64,000 bases of DNA from the NCBI GenBank assembly GCA_963754065.1, contig CAVWFH010000005.1:1-64000 (forward strand), given 5' to 3'. Below, one piece after another: positions 46,590 through 54,988 of the stretch. The notes beneath the pieces are model-generated. The model had not been told where the DNA came from. It saw only the letters and a program-made list of their open reading frames with translations, and searched no databases. The position numbers and the translations under genes were made by a program. Within the stretch, counting starts at the first letter, position 1, and the number at the start of each line of letters is the position of its first letter. The DNA comes from JALORV01 sp963754065 (GTDB lineage Bacteria > Pseudomonadota > Gammaproteobacteria > Burkholderiales > Burkholderiaceae_F).

Positions 46590-47909
46590 TCAGTCGACTT
46601 TGATGCGCCGGCGGATCCGGGTCACGCCCCGCCACACCGCGAAGGCGATGATCGGGATCAGCGCTGCCGTGATCCACTCCGTCTTCAACCCGGGCCAAAC
46701 CGTTGCCAGCGGCTTCAACAGGTAGCCCGCCAGCCCGACCATGTAATAGGCGATCGCCGCCACCGAAAGTCCTTCGACCGTCTGCTGCAGCCGGAGCTGC
46801 AGTTTGCTGCGGCGATCCATCGCGGTGAGCAGCTGCTGGTTCTGTTCCTCGCGTGCGATGTCCACGCGAGTACGCAAGAGGCTGCCGGCGCGCTCGATGC
46901 GGGCGGACAGCGCCTCCTGGCGGCGCGCGGCCGCGGCGCAGGAGTTCATCGCCGGCGCCAGGCGCCGGCTCAGAAAACCGCTGAGCGTGCGCAGGTCTCC
47001 GATGCGCTGCTCGCGCAGCTCCGCAACGCGCGAGCGCACGATCTCCCAGTACGCCTGCGAGGCCGAGTAGCGAAACGCACTCGCCGCCGTCATGCGCTCG
47101 ACTTCGGCGGCCACGCGCGACAGCTCGTCGAGGAGACGCCGCTCCTCGTCCTGCGTGGCCTGCGTCGCGGCCTCCGCGTGCAGCGCTGCCGTGGCGGAGG
47201 TAATGGTCTCGAGTTCCTGCTCGACGCGGTTGAGTTCGCCGAACGCGGCCCGCGCCAGCGGGAAACCGAGCAGCGCCACCATGCGGTAGACCTCGACCTC
47301 AATGACCCGCTGTACCGTTCGCGCCGTCTGTGCACGACTCATGCGGGCGTCGAGCATCAGCCAGCGGCTGCGCCCGTTCGGTCGCACCACGAAGTCCGTG
47401 AACACCCAGGCGGCCCCGTCGAGGATCGACGAACCTGCCAGTGCATCGCGGTCGAAGAGTTGCGTGTATGCGTCGGGCCGCGGCGCGTCGGCACCGAACG
47501 GCAGCACGAGAATGTCGGCGGCCGCGATGACACGGCCCGGCAGTCGCGCCAGCCAGTCATTCGGCACCATGTCGAACGCCGAGGGGTATGCAGCATCGCT
47601 GACCTCATCCGGCGTTGCAACCGGGGCCGGCGCAACCAGAGTCAGGCTCGAGAACTCTCCGTGACGCTCCCATTTGATCCGCAGCGCCGGCAGTTCGACG
47701 ATCGCATGCGCAGCGTGTGGCGTGACTATCGATTCGACGCCATTGCTGTGTGCCAGCTCGATGACCGAATCCAGGACGGACTCCGCCGGCGCATCGGACA
47801 CCGCGAGTATCGACGCCACGGCGGGGCTCGACACGGCCGCCGGTGGTCGCGCATGAACCTCATCGGCCAGCGAGCGCCGCAGTGGGTGATCAGCCGGAAG
47901 CTGCGCCAT
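46590..47909 (-). CDS. DUF3422 family membrane protein
   Basis: 439 residues, matching the DUF3422 family: opening HPLRRSLADEVHARPP, middle segment RWLMLDARMSRAQTARTVQR with a long helical coiled-coil region, and two C-terminal membrane helices (LSVAAIAYYMVGLAGYLLKP; ITAALIPIIAFAVWRG). The function is unknown; the family is widespread in proteobacteria and not limited to phototrophs. Opposite in strand to crtB and set inside the carotenoid block. Probably an inner-membrane protein facing the cytoplasm. Confidence 0.88.
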   Translation of the reverse strand: MAQLPADHPLRRSLADEVHARPPAAVSSPAVASILAVSDAPAESVLDSVIELAHSNGVESIVTPHAAHAIVELPALRIKWERHGEFSSLTLVAPAPVATPDEVSDAAYPSAFDMVPNDWLARLPGRVIAAADILVLPFGADAPRPDAYTQLFDRDALAGSSILDGAAWVFTDFVVRPNGRSRWLMLDARMSRAQTARTVQRVIEVEVYRMVALLGFPLARAAFGELNRVEQELETITSATAALHAEAATQATQDEERRLLDELSRVAAEVERMTAASAFRYSASQAYWEIVRSRVAELREQRIGDLRTLSGFLSRRLAPAMNSCAAAARRQEALSARIERAGSLLRTRVDIAREEQNQQLLTAMDRRSKLQLRLQQTVEGLSVAAIAYYMVGLAGYLLKPLATVWPGLKTEWITAALIPIIAFAVWRGVTRIRRRIKVD

Positions 47910-47991
47910 CGTCAGTCCCGCCCCGTCGTTAGGCCCAGGCGCAGGTCGCCGAAGGCGTTACGCTCGCGCCGCTTGGATGAGAGGACCGCGA

Positions 47992-48156
47992 ATGCCGGAC
48001 GACATCGTGTTCGCATGGATGATTCAGTACGAGTGGCTGCTCTTCTTCGGGCTGGTTCTGGCGCTTGCAATCGCTGACCTCGTCGCGACGCGCCGCTCAT
48101 TACGTCGCTCGCGTGAGCAGGATGTAAGCAAACACAGCAGCAGCACGCAAGATTAG
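47992..48156 (+). CDS. Small single-TM protein (54 aa) in the carotenoid block, unknown function
   Basis: 54 residues: short acidic start (PDDIVFAWMIQYE), one membrane helix (WLLFFGLVLALAIADLVA) and a basic tail (TRRSLRRSREQDVSK). GAGAGGA lies seven bases before the ATG. By the positive-inside rule the tail is cytoplasmic. Placed divergently from the DUF3422 gene and convergent with crtC, 21 bases apart. No family recognised; its location suggests photosynthetic membrane, but this is inference. Confidence 0.55.
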   Translation: MPDDIVFAWMIQYEWLLFFGLVLALAIADLVATRRSLRRSREQDVSKHSSSTQD

Positions 48157-48177
48157 CGCGGCGCGCGATCGTCGCGA

Positions 48178-49233
48178 TCATGCTCCCGCTCGCCGTGGCA
48201 TACGGAATGGGAGCAGGGCTCGCACCCACGGCGCACGAAAGCGCGTGAGGGACAGGGTTTCGTGCATCGCGGTCACGGCCTGTCCTTCCCACTGCGTGGC
48301 GATCAGCGAGCGCGCATAAAACGGAGTGTCCTCCAGCGTTTGCCGCACGCGAGTTGTCGCGTGGCGCGCCGGGTCGGCGCGAGTCGAGCGTGCAATACGC
48401 CAGCCGGTGGCGGGCAGGTCCACGTGCGGCGGCAGCGCGATATCGTGATCTGCTCCTGCGGCGTCGAAGCGAAGAGCGAACGCGCCTGCGCTGCCGTCGC
48501 GCCGCATCGTCTCGTAGAGGACGATCGTTTCGTCGTCACTTCCGCGGCCGTGAGCATGGGGCGCAATGCGTGCACGGCTCCAGTGCCAGCCGTCGAAGCC
48601 AGCTTCCAGCGGCTCGTCACCGGCATTGGAGTCAAGGTAAGCATGGCCCGACCAGCGCAGCCCGGGCCGGTCAAAGTCCACGTCCACGCGCGCACTGGGT
48701 GCGATCGGCCGCCAGCGGTGATTCCCAGACGCATCCAGTTGCACGATGCGCTGTGCAAGCGCCAAGCTGTGCAGTCGGACGGTTCCGCGCAGACGCGATG
48801 GCCACGGGCAGGTCACTTCGTCGACCGCGGCCCTCAGCGTCCGCCCGTCCCAGTCGAGGCGGCTCGGACCAATGGCGAGGCTGTTCGCGGTACGCGCCAG
48901 TGCCGATTCGCCGCGCTCTGTCATGGCCCAGCCGCTTGGCGTCCGGCGTCGGTCCGCGCGAATCGAGCACGTGGAGTACAGCGCCACGTTGAGCGCGCAA
49001 TGGTTTTCGGCGCGCGCCTCCTTGCGGCGGCGCGCGGCGGCGTAGTAGGGCGAGAACACGCTTCCGATGAACGCGATCAACGTCAATCCGTAGCGCCCGT
49101 CATCACTCAGCGCATCCAGGTACCACCAGTGGTACCCGCCGGTCGCAACCGGTACGTCGAAGGCCAGCGCCCGCCATGGGTCCGCGCACTCTGACTGGGC
49201 GCGGGACCGGCCGGCAACTCGCGCGTCATCCAT
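48178..49233 (-). CDS. crtC: Carotenoid 1,2-hydratase (hydroxyneurosporene synthase)
   Basis: Adds water across the C1-C2 double bond of neurosporene or lycopene in the spheroidene/spirilloxanthin pathway. 351 residues. Signature GGYHWWYLDALSDDGRYGLT followed by IGSVFSPYYAAARRRKEARA; further conserved GRSRAQ-independent core blocks include FDGWHWSRARI and LPPHVDLPATGWRIARSTR. Starts nine bases downstream of crtD on the same strand, so crtDC form one unit from the promoter shared with crtE. Confidence 0.93.
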   Translation of the reverse strand: MDDARVAGRSRAQSECADPWRALAFDVPVATGGYHWWYLDALSDDGRYGLTLIAFIGSVFSPYYAAARRRKEARAENHCALNVALYSTCSIRADRRRTPSGWAMTERGESALARTANSLAIGPSRLDWDGRTLRAAVDEVTCPWPSRLRGTVRLHSLALAQRIVQLDASGNHRWRPIAPSARVDVDFDRPGLRWSGHAYLDSNAGDEPLEAGFDGWHWSRARIAPHAHGRGSDDETIVLYETMRRDGSAGAFALRFDAAGADHDIALPPHVDLPATGWRIARSTRADPARHATTRVRQTLEDTPFYARSLIATQWEGQAVTAMHETLSLTRFRAPWVRALLPFRMPRRAGA

Positions 49234-49242
49234 CGCGGCGCT

Positions 49243-50739
49243 TCACCTGGGCGCCAATACCGCCGCAGCGGCGAGCCGGCCCGAAAGCGCGGTCATCGGC
49301 ACGCCAGGGCCTGGATGAACACCGCCGCCTGCAAGGAAGAAACCCGGCAGTCGGCTGCGCGAACCCGGTCGGACGAAGGACGAACGCCAGCCGTGGGAAG
49401 CGCTGCCGTAAAGAGCGCCGCCGCTGCCGGGGAAGAGACGGTCGAAGTCGTGCGGCGTCGTTCGATGGGTCGTGGCCAGACTTCGATCGACGCGCAAGCC
49501 GCATCGCTCGAGGGCGGCGAACGCGTTGGACTCGCAGACGGCGAGGTCGCGTTCGCTGTGAACGTCGGAACCTCCGATGGCCGGAGCATTCACCAGACAC
49601 AGCAGGCGTTCGCGAACGGTGACGGCCGACGTGTCGTTGTCGACCCTTGGACGGTCCTGCGCGCACACATAGACCGTGGGGTCGGTTGGCAGCTTGCCCC
49701 CGCGCAGCGACTTGAACTCGCGACCATAGTCACGCGAAAAAAAGACGTTGTGTCGCTCGAGCGGGAAGCCTTCGGTTCGCGCCACCATGGACCAGGTAAC
49801 GGCGGACAGCGACCGCGCGCGCGCCGGGGAAGTCAGAATCGCACGAGACGCGACTTTCCCCATGCTTCCCGCGACGAGCGCATTCAGATCCCCGTTGTAA
49901 ACGACGGCGTCGGCGTCGAGCCGGGTGCCGTCCGCCAGTTGCACACCGCTGACGCGCCCTGCCGCCGTCATCAGTTCCGTGACCGTGCTCCCAAAACGGA
50001 ACTCGGCGCCACGCGCACGTGCCAGGCGTTCCAGACCCCATGCGAGGCGTTGCATGCCGCCCTCGACCAGCCACACCCCCTGCTGCTCGACATGGGCAAC
50101 CAGCATCAGCGTGGCCGGCGATTCGAAGGGCGAGGATCCACAATAGGTTGCATAGCGGCCGAAAAGCTGACGCAGGCGCGGGTCGTGGAAGTGATCGCCG
50201 AGCGCCTGCCAAAGTGTCGTGAACGGGCGAATGCTCCAGAGGTCCGCCAGATGCCTCCAGCCGACGGCACACGATAGCCGAAGCACGCTGGGCCGCTGCG
50301 AGCGCAGGAAGGGGCGCTCGAGCGTGCGATAGATGCGCGCGGACTCGCGGCAGAAGGCCGCGAAGCGCTGCGCTTCCGCCAAGCCCGCGAGGCGCCCGAT
50401 GGCGTCCTCCGAGGCCTGGATATCCGCGAAAAGATCGAGCTGATCGTCCGCGCTCCACGCGTGGCGCGCCAGCACGGCGGTCGACCGCAGCCCGACGAAG
50501 TCTTCAAGGCGGGCGCCGGCGTGGTCAAACAGTTCGTCGAACACGTGGCGCAATGTGAGTACGGTGGGGCCTGCGTCGATGCGATGGCCGGCCACTTCGA
50601 CCTCGCGCATCTTGCCGCCCGGGCCCGACGCCCGCTCGACCACCACGACCCGTACTCCACGCGTCGCAAGGTCAACGGCCGCGGCCAGCCCCGCCATGCC
50701 GGCGCCTATGACGGCCACTGTCTTCGCGCCTTGCGCCAC
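49243..50739 (-). CDS. crtD: 1-hydroxycarotenoid 3,4-desaturase (methoxyneurosporene dehydrogenase)
   Basis: FAD enzyme of the CrtI family that desaturates the C3-C4 bond of hydroxylated carotenoids. 498 residues. TVAVIGAGMAGLAAAVDLAT, VERASGPGGKMREVEVAGHR and the end FFLAGGGVHPGPGVPMTALS are typical. GTG 50739 is used because GAGGGG lies upstream and the FAD motif then starts near residue 8; a longer reading adds 18 non-family residues covering the promoter. Divergent from crtE, sharing PpsR boxes. Confidence 0.94.
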   Translation of the reverse strand: MAQGAKTVAVIGAGMAGLAAAVDLATRGVRVVVVERASGPGGKMREVEVAGHRIDAGPTVLTLRHVFDELFDHAGARLEDFVGLRSTAVLARHAWSADDQLDLFADIQASEDAIGRLAGLAEAQRFAAFCRESARIYRTLERPFLRSQRPSVLRLSCAVGWRHLADLWSIRPFTTLWQALGDHFHDPRLRQLFGRYATYCGSSPFESPATLMLVAHVEQQGVWLVEGGMQRLAWGLERLARARGAEFRFGSTVTELMTAAGRVSGVQLADGTRLDADAVVYNGDLNALVAGSMGKVASRAILTSPARARSLSAVTWSMVARTEGFPLERHNVFFSRDYGREFKSLRGGKLPTDPTVYVCAQDRPRVDNDTSAVTVRERLLCLVNAPAIGGSDVHSERDLAVCESNAFAALERCGLRVDRSLATTHRTTPHDFDRLFPGSGGALYGSASHGWRSSFVRPGSRSRLPGFFLAGGGVHPGPGVPMTALSGRLAAAAVLAPR

Positions 50740-50769
50740 GCGACTACCCCTCAGTGTTGTCTGTCGCAG

Positions 50770-50813
50770 TGTATAACTAACTTGACAAATCACAGTGACA
50801 AGTAGACATTACA
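50770..50813. promoter_or_regulatory. PpsR boxes shared by divergent crtD and crtE promoters
   Basis: TGT-N12-ACA at 50770-50787 and a related box TGACAAGTAGACATTACA at 50796-50813, start 26 bases apart. TTGACA at 50782-50787 fits a -35 for crtE. An intermediate TGACAAATCACAGTGACA (50783-50800) bridges the two. Confidence 0.72.
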
Positions 50814-50840
50814 TCGACGTAGACCATCGGAAAGGCGACC

Positions 50841-51707
50841 ATGGAAGCGAGCGATCGGATCGAACAGGCATTGACCGCGGCGCTCGAGGGCGTCGCATCC
50901 GGGTCGCCGCCGCGCCTGGCCGCGGCGATGCATCACGCAGTGTTTCCGGGCGGGGCACGCATCCGGCCGCGGTTGTGCCTCGCTATCGCGGCCGCTTCGG
51001 GCGACAACGAACCGGGCATCGCGGAAGCCGCCGCCGCATCGATCGAGCTGCTCCACTGTGCGTCCTTGGTCCACGACGACCTGCCCTGCTTCGACGACGC
51101 CGCCACGCGGCGTGGCCGTGCCTCAGTGCACCAGGCGTTCGGTGAACGATTGGCCGTGCTTACGGGCGATGCGCTGATCGTGCTGGCCTTCGAGACGCTC
51201 GCCAAGCGCGCCGCGCACGCACCGGAGCGTCTGGTTCGCCTGCTTGCCACGGTCGCGCGTGCGGTCGGCGCGCCCCATGGCATCGCGGCGGGACAGGCCT
51301 GGGAATGCGAGCCAACCGCCGATCTCGCGACCTACCACCGTTCAAAGACCGGAGCGCTATTCATTGCGGCCGTGACGGCCGGCGCCGAAGCGGCGGGCAG
51401 CAACCCGGTGCCCTGGCGTGCCCTCGGTGAACGCTTGGGCGAGGCGTATCAGGTCGCCGATGACATCCGCGACGTGGCTTCAACCGAGCTGGATCTGGGC
51501 AAACCCACGCAAAGGGACATCGAACTCGGTCGGCCCAACGCGGTCGACCAGCTCGGCCTTGCCAGCGCGGTCGAGCGCTTTGACGATCTCGTGTTCAAAG
51601 CCGTGAGCGCGATTCCGCGCTGCGCCGGCGCGTCGATGCTGCGGCACCTGATACGGCGGGAAGCCGAGCGGCTGATTCCGCAGCAGTTCGTCCGGCGCGC
51701 AGCCTGA
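50841..51707 (+). CDS. crtE: Geranylgeranyl diphosphate synthase
   Basis: Prenyltransferase supplying C20 diphosphate to carotenoids and bacteriochlorophyll. 288 residues. First Asp motif VHDDLPCFDDAATRRG, second YQVADDIRDVAS, and the opening MHHAVFPGGARIRPRLCLAI, all typical of short-chain isoprenyl synthases. Located behind the PpsR-boxed promoter; crtF follows after 12 bases. Uses precursors from the pathway whose first enzyme, Dxs, is encoded at the window end. Confidence 0.94.
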   Translation: MEASDRIEQALTAALEGVASGSPPRLAAAMHHAVFPGGARIRPRLCLAIAAASGDNEPGIAEAAAASIELLHCASLVHDDLPCFDDAATRRGRASVHQAFGERLAVLTGDALIVLAFETLAKRAAHAPERLVRLLATVARAVGAPHGIAAGQAWECEPTADLATYHRSKTGALFIAAVTAGAEAAGSNPVPWRALGERLGEAYQVADDIRDVASTELDLGKPTQRDIELGRPNAVDQLGLASAVERFDDLVFKAVSAIPRCAGASMLRHLIRREAERLIPQQFVRRAA

Positions 51708-51719
51708 CGCTACGTTGCC

Positions 51720-52889
51720 ATGTCGAGCGTCCCGCGTGAGATCGAGCGGGGCATCCCGCCCGCATCGGGCAGGCCTGGCTTTGGCGCTCGCCTGCGCCTG
51801 CGTCGCAACCGACTGATCGCAAGCGCGCGCTTTCAGGCTTGGGCAGCGTCGTTCCCGTTCACCCGCTCTATCGCCGGGCGGCACGCACGAGCACTGTTCG
51901 ACCTCTGTGCGGGGTTCGTCTACTCGCAAGTCCTGCTTGCCTGCGTGAAGCTCGACGTATTCGAGCAGCTCGCAGACGGCCCCCTGAGCGTCGAGGAACT
52001 GGCACCGCGCTGGGATCTGCCGGCCGACTCGACGCAGCGCCTGCTGGCCGCTGCGGCGTCACTCCGGCTGCTCGATCGGCGGCGTGACGGGCGTTACGAG
52101 CTCGGAATACTGGGCGCGGCCTTGCGTGGCAATCCCGGCGTTACGGCCATGATCGAGCACCACGCTTTGCTGTACGCGGACCTCGCCGATCCGGTCGCGT
52201 TGCTGAGACAGGGTGGCACGGGTACCCGGCTGTCCCGCTACTGGGCCTATGCCGGCGATCGCTCGGGCGCTGCGCCAGACCCGGACAGAGCGCGTGAGTA
52301 CACGCGGCTGATGGCTCGTTCACAACACCTGGTGGCGAGCGACGTCCTCGATGCTTACCCGTTGACGCGGCACCGCCGCCTGCTCGATGTCGGTGGAGGT
52401 GATGGGTCGTTTGCCATCGCAGCCGTGAGCCGGTCGAAGGCGCTCAGCGCCACCGTCGCCGATCTTCCAATCGTGGCGGCAACCGCCCGCGGTCGTATCG
52501 CCGAGCACGGTCTGGCAGGCCGCATCGCCGTGAGCGAATGCGACGCACTGCGCCAGCCCCTGCCGACCGGCGCCGACATTGCCTCCCTGGTTCGCGTGAT
52601 CCACGACCACGACGACGGGCCTGCACTGACGCTGCTGAAGCGGGTGTACGAGGCCCTGCCACCCGGCGGCACGCTGCTGATCGCAGAACCCATGGCCGGG
52701 ACGGCCGGCGCCGAGCCGATGGGTGACGCGTATTTCGGCTTCTACCTGCTGGCAATGGGGAGCGGCCGCCCGCGAACGATGACCGAACTGTCCGCTTTGG
52801 CGCGCGCCGCCGGGTTTGCCGACGCCCGGCCGCTGCCGACTCGCCGGCCACTGCTGGTTCGGGTGCTGCTGTGCCGCAAGGCTGCTTGA
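51720..52889 (+). CDS. crtF: Demethylspheroidene/hydroxycarotenoid O-methyltransferase
   Basis: SAM-dependent methyltransferase that methylates the C1 hydroxyl of acyclic carotenoids. 389 residues. Dimerisation helices (LLACVKLDVFEQLADGPLSV) are followed by the SAM motif RRLLDVGGGDGSFAIAAV and the catalytic region LVRVIHDHDDGPALTLLKRV, then GGTLLIAEPMAGT. Second gene of crtEF, with the bchC promoter beginning 23 bases after its stop. Together with CrtC and CrtD it indicates methoxylated products of the spirilloxanthin/spheroidene series. Confidence 0.93.
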   Translation: MSSVPREIERGIPPASGRPGFGARLRLRRNRLIASARFQAWAASFPFTRSIAGRHARALFDLCAGFVYSQVLLACVKLDVFEQLADGPLSVEELAPRWDLPADSTQRLLAAAASLRLLDRRRDGRYELGILGAALRGNPGVTAMIEHHALLYADLADPVALLRQGGTGTRLSRYWAYAGDRSGAAPDPDRAREYTRLMARSQHLVASDVLDAYPLTRHRRLLDVGGGDGSFAIAAVSRSKALSATVADLPIVAATARGRIAEHGLAGRIAVSECDALRQPLPTGADIASLVRVIHDHDDGPALTLLKRVYEALPPGGTLLIAEPMAGTAGAEPMGDAYFGFYLLAMGSGRPRTMTELSALARAAGFADARPLPTRRPLLVRVLLCRKAA

Positions 52890-52912
52890 TGCCAACAATT
52901 CCATTAGGACGG

Positions 52913-52956
52913 TGTTAAGAAGCCTTGACACATTGTTACGTCAGCGTAGAGTGACA
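52913..52956 (+). promoter_or_regulatory. PpsR boxes in the bchC promoter
   Basis: TGT-N12-ACA at 52913-52930, then CGTC-N10-GACA (one mismatch to the consensus) at 52939-52956, 26 bases apart. TTGACA at 52925-52930 fits a -35. These boxes lie just upstream of the first possible bchC ATG, which argues for the later start codon. Confidence 0.72.
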
Positions 52957-53019
52957 CACCTAATGACCCGCAATCCTCCAGTTCTGGGCGAAGTACAGGA
53001 GCGCGGGCGGAGGAGCACC

Positions 53020-53958
53020 TTGGAGACCCTCGCCGTCGTGCTGGAACAGCCCGAGCAACTCGTGCTCAGCCGGCTTGCGCTGACCCCACCCGGCGTCTCC
53101 GATGTCGTCGTCGACATCGACTGGAGCGGGATCTCCACTGGGACCGAGCGCCTGCTGTACAGCGGCCGCATGCCGCCGTTTCCCGGCCTGGGCTACCCAC
53201 TCGTGCCGGGCTATGAATCGGTGGGCACCGTGACTTACGCCGGTGGGTCGACGGACCGCCAGGTGGGCGACCGCGTCTTCGTGCCGGGTGCGCGCTGCTA
53301 TGGCGACGTGCGCGGACTGTTCGGCGGAGCTGCGGCGCGCGTCGTGGTGCCTGGCGCGCGCGTCGTTCCCATCCGGGAAGAGCTGGGTGAGACGGGCGTG
53401 CTGATCGCCCTGGCCGCCACGGCACACCATGCGCTGGTCGACGGTGACGGGCGCTTGCCTGACCTGATCGTCGGTCACGGCGTGCTCGGGCGGCTGTTGG
53501 CGCGCATCGCGCAGGTGCTCGGCGCGCAGCCCGTGGTCTGGGAACGCAATGCCGAGCGAGCGCAGGGTACGACCGGCTATCAGGTGCTGAATCCCGGCGA
53601 CGACACTCGCCATGACTACCGCTGCATCGTCGATGTCAGCGGCGACCCGACGATCCTCGATTCACTGATCGCCCGCCTCGCGCCGGCCGGTGAGATCGTG
53701 CTGGCGGGCTTCTACGACCAGCCGCTGGCGTTCACGTTTCCGCCCGCCTTCATGCGCGAAACGAGGCTGCGCGTCGCCGCGCAGTGGCGCGACTCGGATC
53801 TCGTCGCAGTGACACAGATGGCCGAGTCCGGCCGGCTTTCGCTGGATGGATTGATCACACATCGACAACCGGCGAGCGCGGCAGCCAGTGCATACCGCAC
53901 GGCCTTCAGTGACCCGGCCTGCCTGAAGATGATCCTCGACTGGAGAACATGCACATGA
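53020..53958 (+). CDS. bchC: Bacteriochlorophyllide a dehydrogenase (3-hydroxyethyl oxidising)
   Basis: Oxidises the C3 hydroxyethyl group to acetyl in late bacteriochlorophyll a synthesis. 312 residues from the TTG at 53020, preceded by GGAGGAGCACC at ideal spacing and giving the usual BchC start LETLAVVLEQPEQLVLSRLA. An in-frame ATG at 52963 has no ribosome site and lies only seven bases after the PpsR boxes. Medium-chain dehydrogenase fold: DWSGISTGTERLLYSGRMPP, PLVPGYESVGTV, LIVGHGVLGRLLARIAQVLG. bchX begins ten bases before its stop. Confidence 0.93.
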   Translation: METLAVVLEQPEQLVLSRLALTPPGVSDVVVDIDWSGISTGTERLLYSGRMPPFPGLGYPLVPGYESVGTVTYAGGSTDRQVGDRVFVPGARCYGDVRGLFGGAAARVVVPGARVVPIREELGETGVLIALAATAHHALVDGDGRLPDLIVGHGVLGRLLARIAQVLGAQPVVWERNAERAQGTTGYQVLNPGDDTRHDYRCIVDVSGDPTILDSLIARLAPAGEIVLAGFYDQPLAFTFPPAFMRETRLRVAAQWRDSDLVAVTQMAESGRLSLDGLITHRQPASAAASAYRTAFSDPACLKMILDWRTCT

Positions 53959-54974
53959 GTGCCTGCAGCAGTAACGCCGCGGGCGCCGCCCGCATCGAGA
54001 TCATGAAGGTGCAGTTGCGTGCCGAGGCGGCCATCGAGCCGGCACCGGTGCACACCTCGCCCGCCGCCAAGACCACGCAGATCATCGCGATCTACGGCAA
54101 GGGCGGCATCGGCAAGAGCTTCACGCTGGCCAACCTGAGCTACATGATGGCGCAGCAGGGCAAGAAGGTCCTGCTGATCGGCTGCGACCCGAAGAGCGAC
54201 ACGACCTCGCTGCTGTTCGGCGGCAAGGCCTGCCCGACGATCATCGAGACCAGTTCGAAGAAGAAGCTCGCCGGCGAAGCGGTCGCGATCGGCGACGTCT
54301 GCTTCAAGCGCGACGGCGTCTTTGCGATGGAACTGGGCGGCCCGGAAGTCGGGCGCGGCTGCGGTGGACGCGGAATCATCCATGGCTTCGAGACACTCGA
54401 GAAGCTCGGCTTCCACGACTGGGGTTTCGACTACGTGCTGCTCGATTTCCTGGGCGACGTCGTCTGCGGCGGCTTTGGCCTGCCGATCGCGCGCGATATG
54501 TGCCAGAAGGTCATCGTCGTCGGCAGCAACGACCTGCAGTCGCTTTACGTCGCCAACAATGTCTGCAGCGCGGTCGAGTACTTCCGCAAGCTCGGCGGCA
54601 ATGTCGGTGTTGCGGGCCTCGTCATCAACAAGGACGACGGCACCGGCGAGGCGCAGGCGTTCGCGAAGGAAGCCGGCATTCCCGTGCTGGCGGCGATTCC
54701 GGCGCACGAGGACATCCGCCGCAAGAGTGCCAACTACGAAATCATCGGGCGGCCCGGCGGACAGTGGGCCTCGGTGTTCGAGGAACTCGCGACCAACGTC
54801 GCGGAAGCGCCGCCGCTGCGGCCGAAGCCCCTGACGCAGGACGGACTGCTGGGACTTTTCTCCAGCGATGTCACCGGTCGCAATGTCGTGCTGGAACCCG
54901 CGACGACCTTCGACATGGTCGGCCGCCACGACGTCGTCAAGAAGTCGCTCGAAGTCGTCTACGACGCGGTCTGA
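53949..54974 (+). CDS. bchX: Chlorophyllide a reductase iron protein BchX
   Basis: NifH-like ATPase that donates electrons to BchYZ for reduction of ring B, converting chlorin to bacteriochlorin. 341 residues. P-loop IIAIYGKGGIGKSFTLANLS, switch region IGCDPKSDTTSLLFGG, and cluster-ligand regions around GRGCGGRGIIHG and FLGDVVCGGFGLP. The N-terminal ~45 residues are a variable extension. Overlaps bchC; GGAGAAC precedes ATG 53949 (53955 also possible). Cytoplasmic. Confidence 0.96.
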   Translation: MHMSACSSNAAGAARIEIMKVQLRAEAAIEPAPVHTSPAAKTTQIIAIYGKGGIGKSFTLANLSYMMAQQGKKVLLIGCDPKSDTTSLLFGGKACPTIIETSSKKKLAGEAVAIGDVCFKRDGVFAMELGGPEVGRGCGGRGIIHGFETLEKLGFHDWGFDYVLLDFLGDVVCGGFGLPIARDMCQKVIVVGSNDLQSLYVANNVCSAVEYFRKLGGNVGVAGLVINKDDGTGEAQAFAKEAGIPVLAAIPAHEDIRRKSANYEIIGRPGGQWASVFEELATNVAEAPPLRPKPLTQDGLLGLFSSDVTGRNVVLEPATTFDMVGRHDVVKKSLEVVYDAV

Positions 54975-54988
54975 CAGAACGAGTCGAG

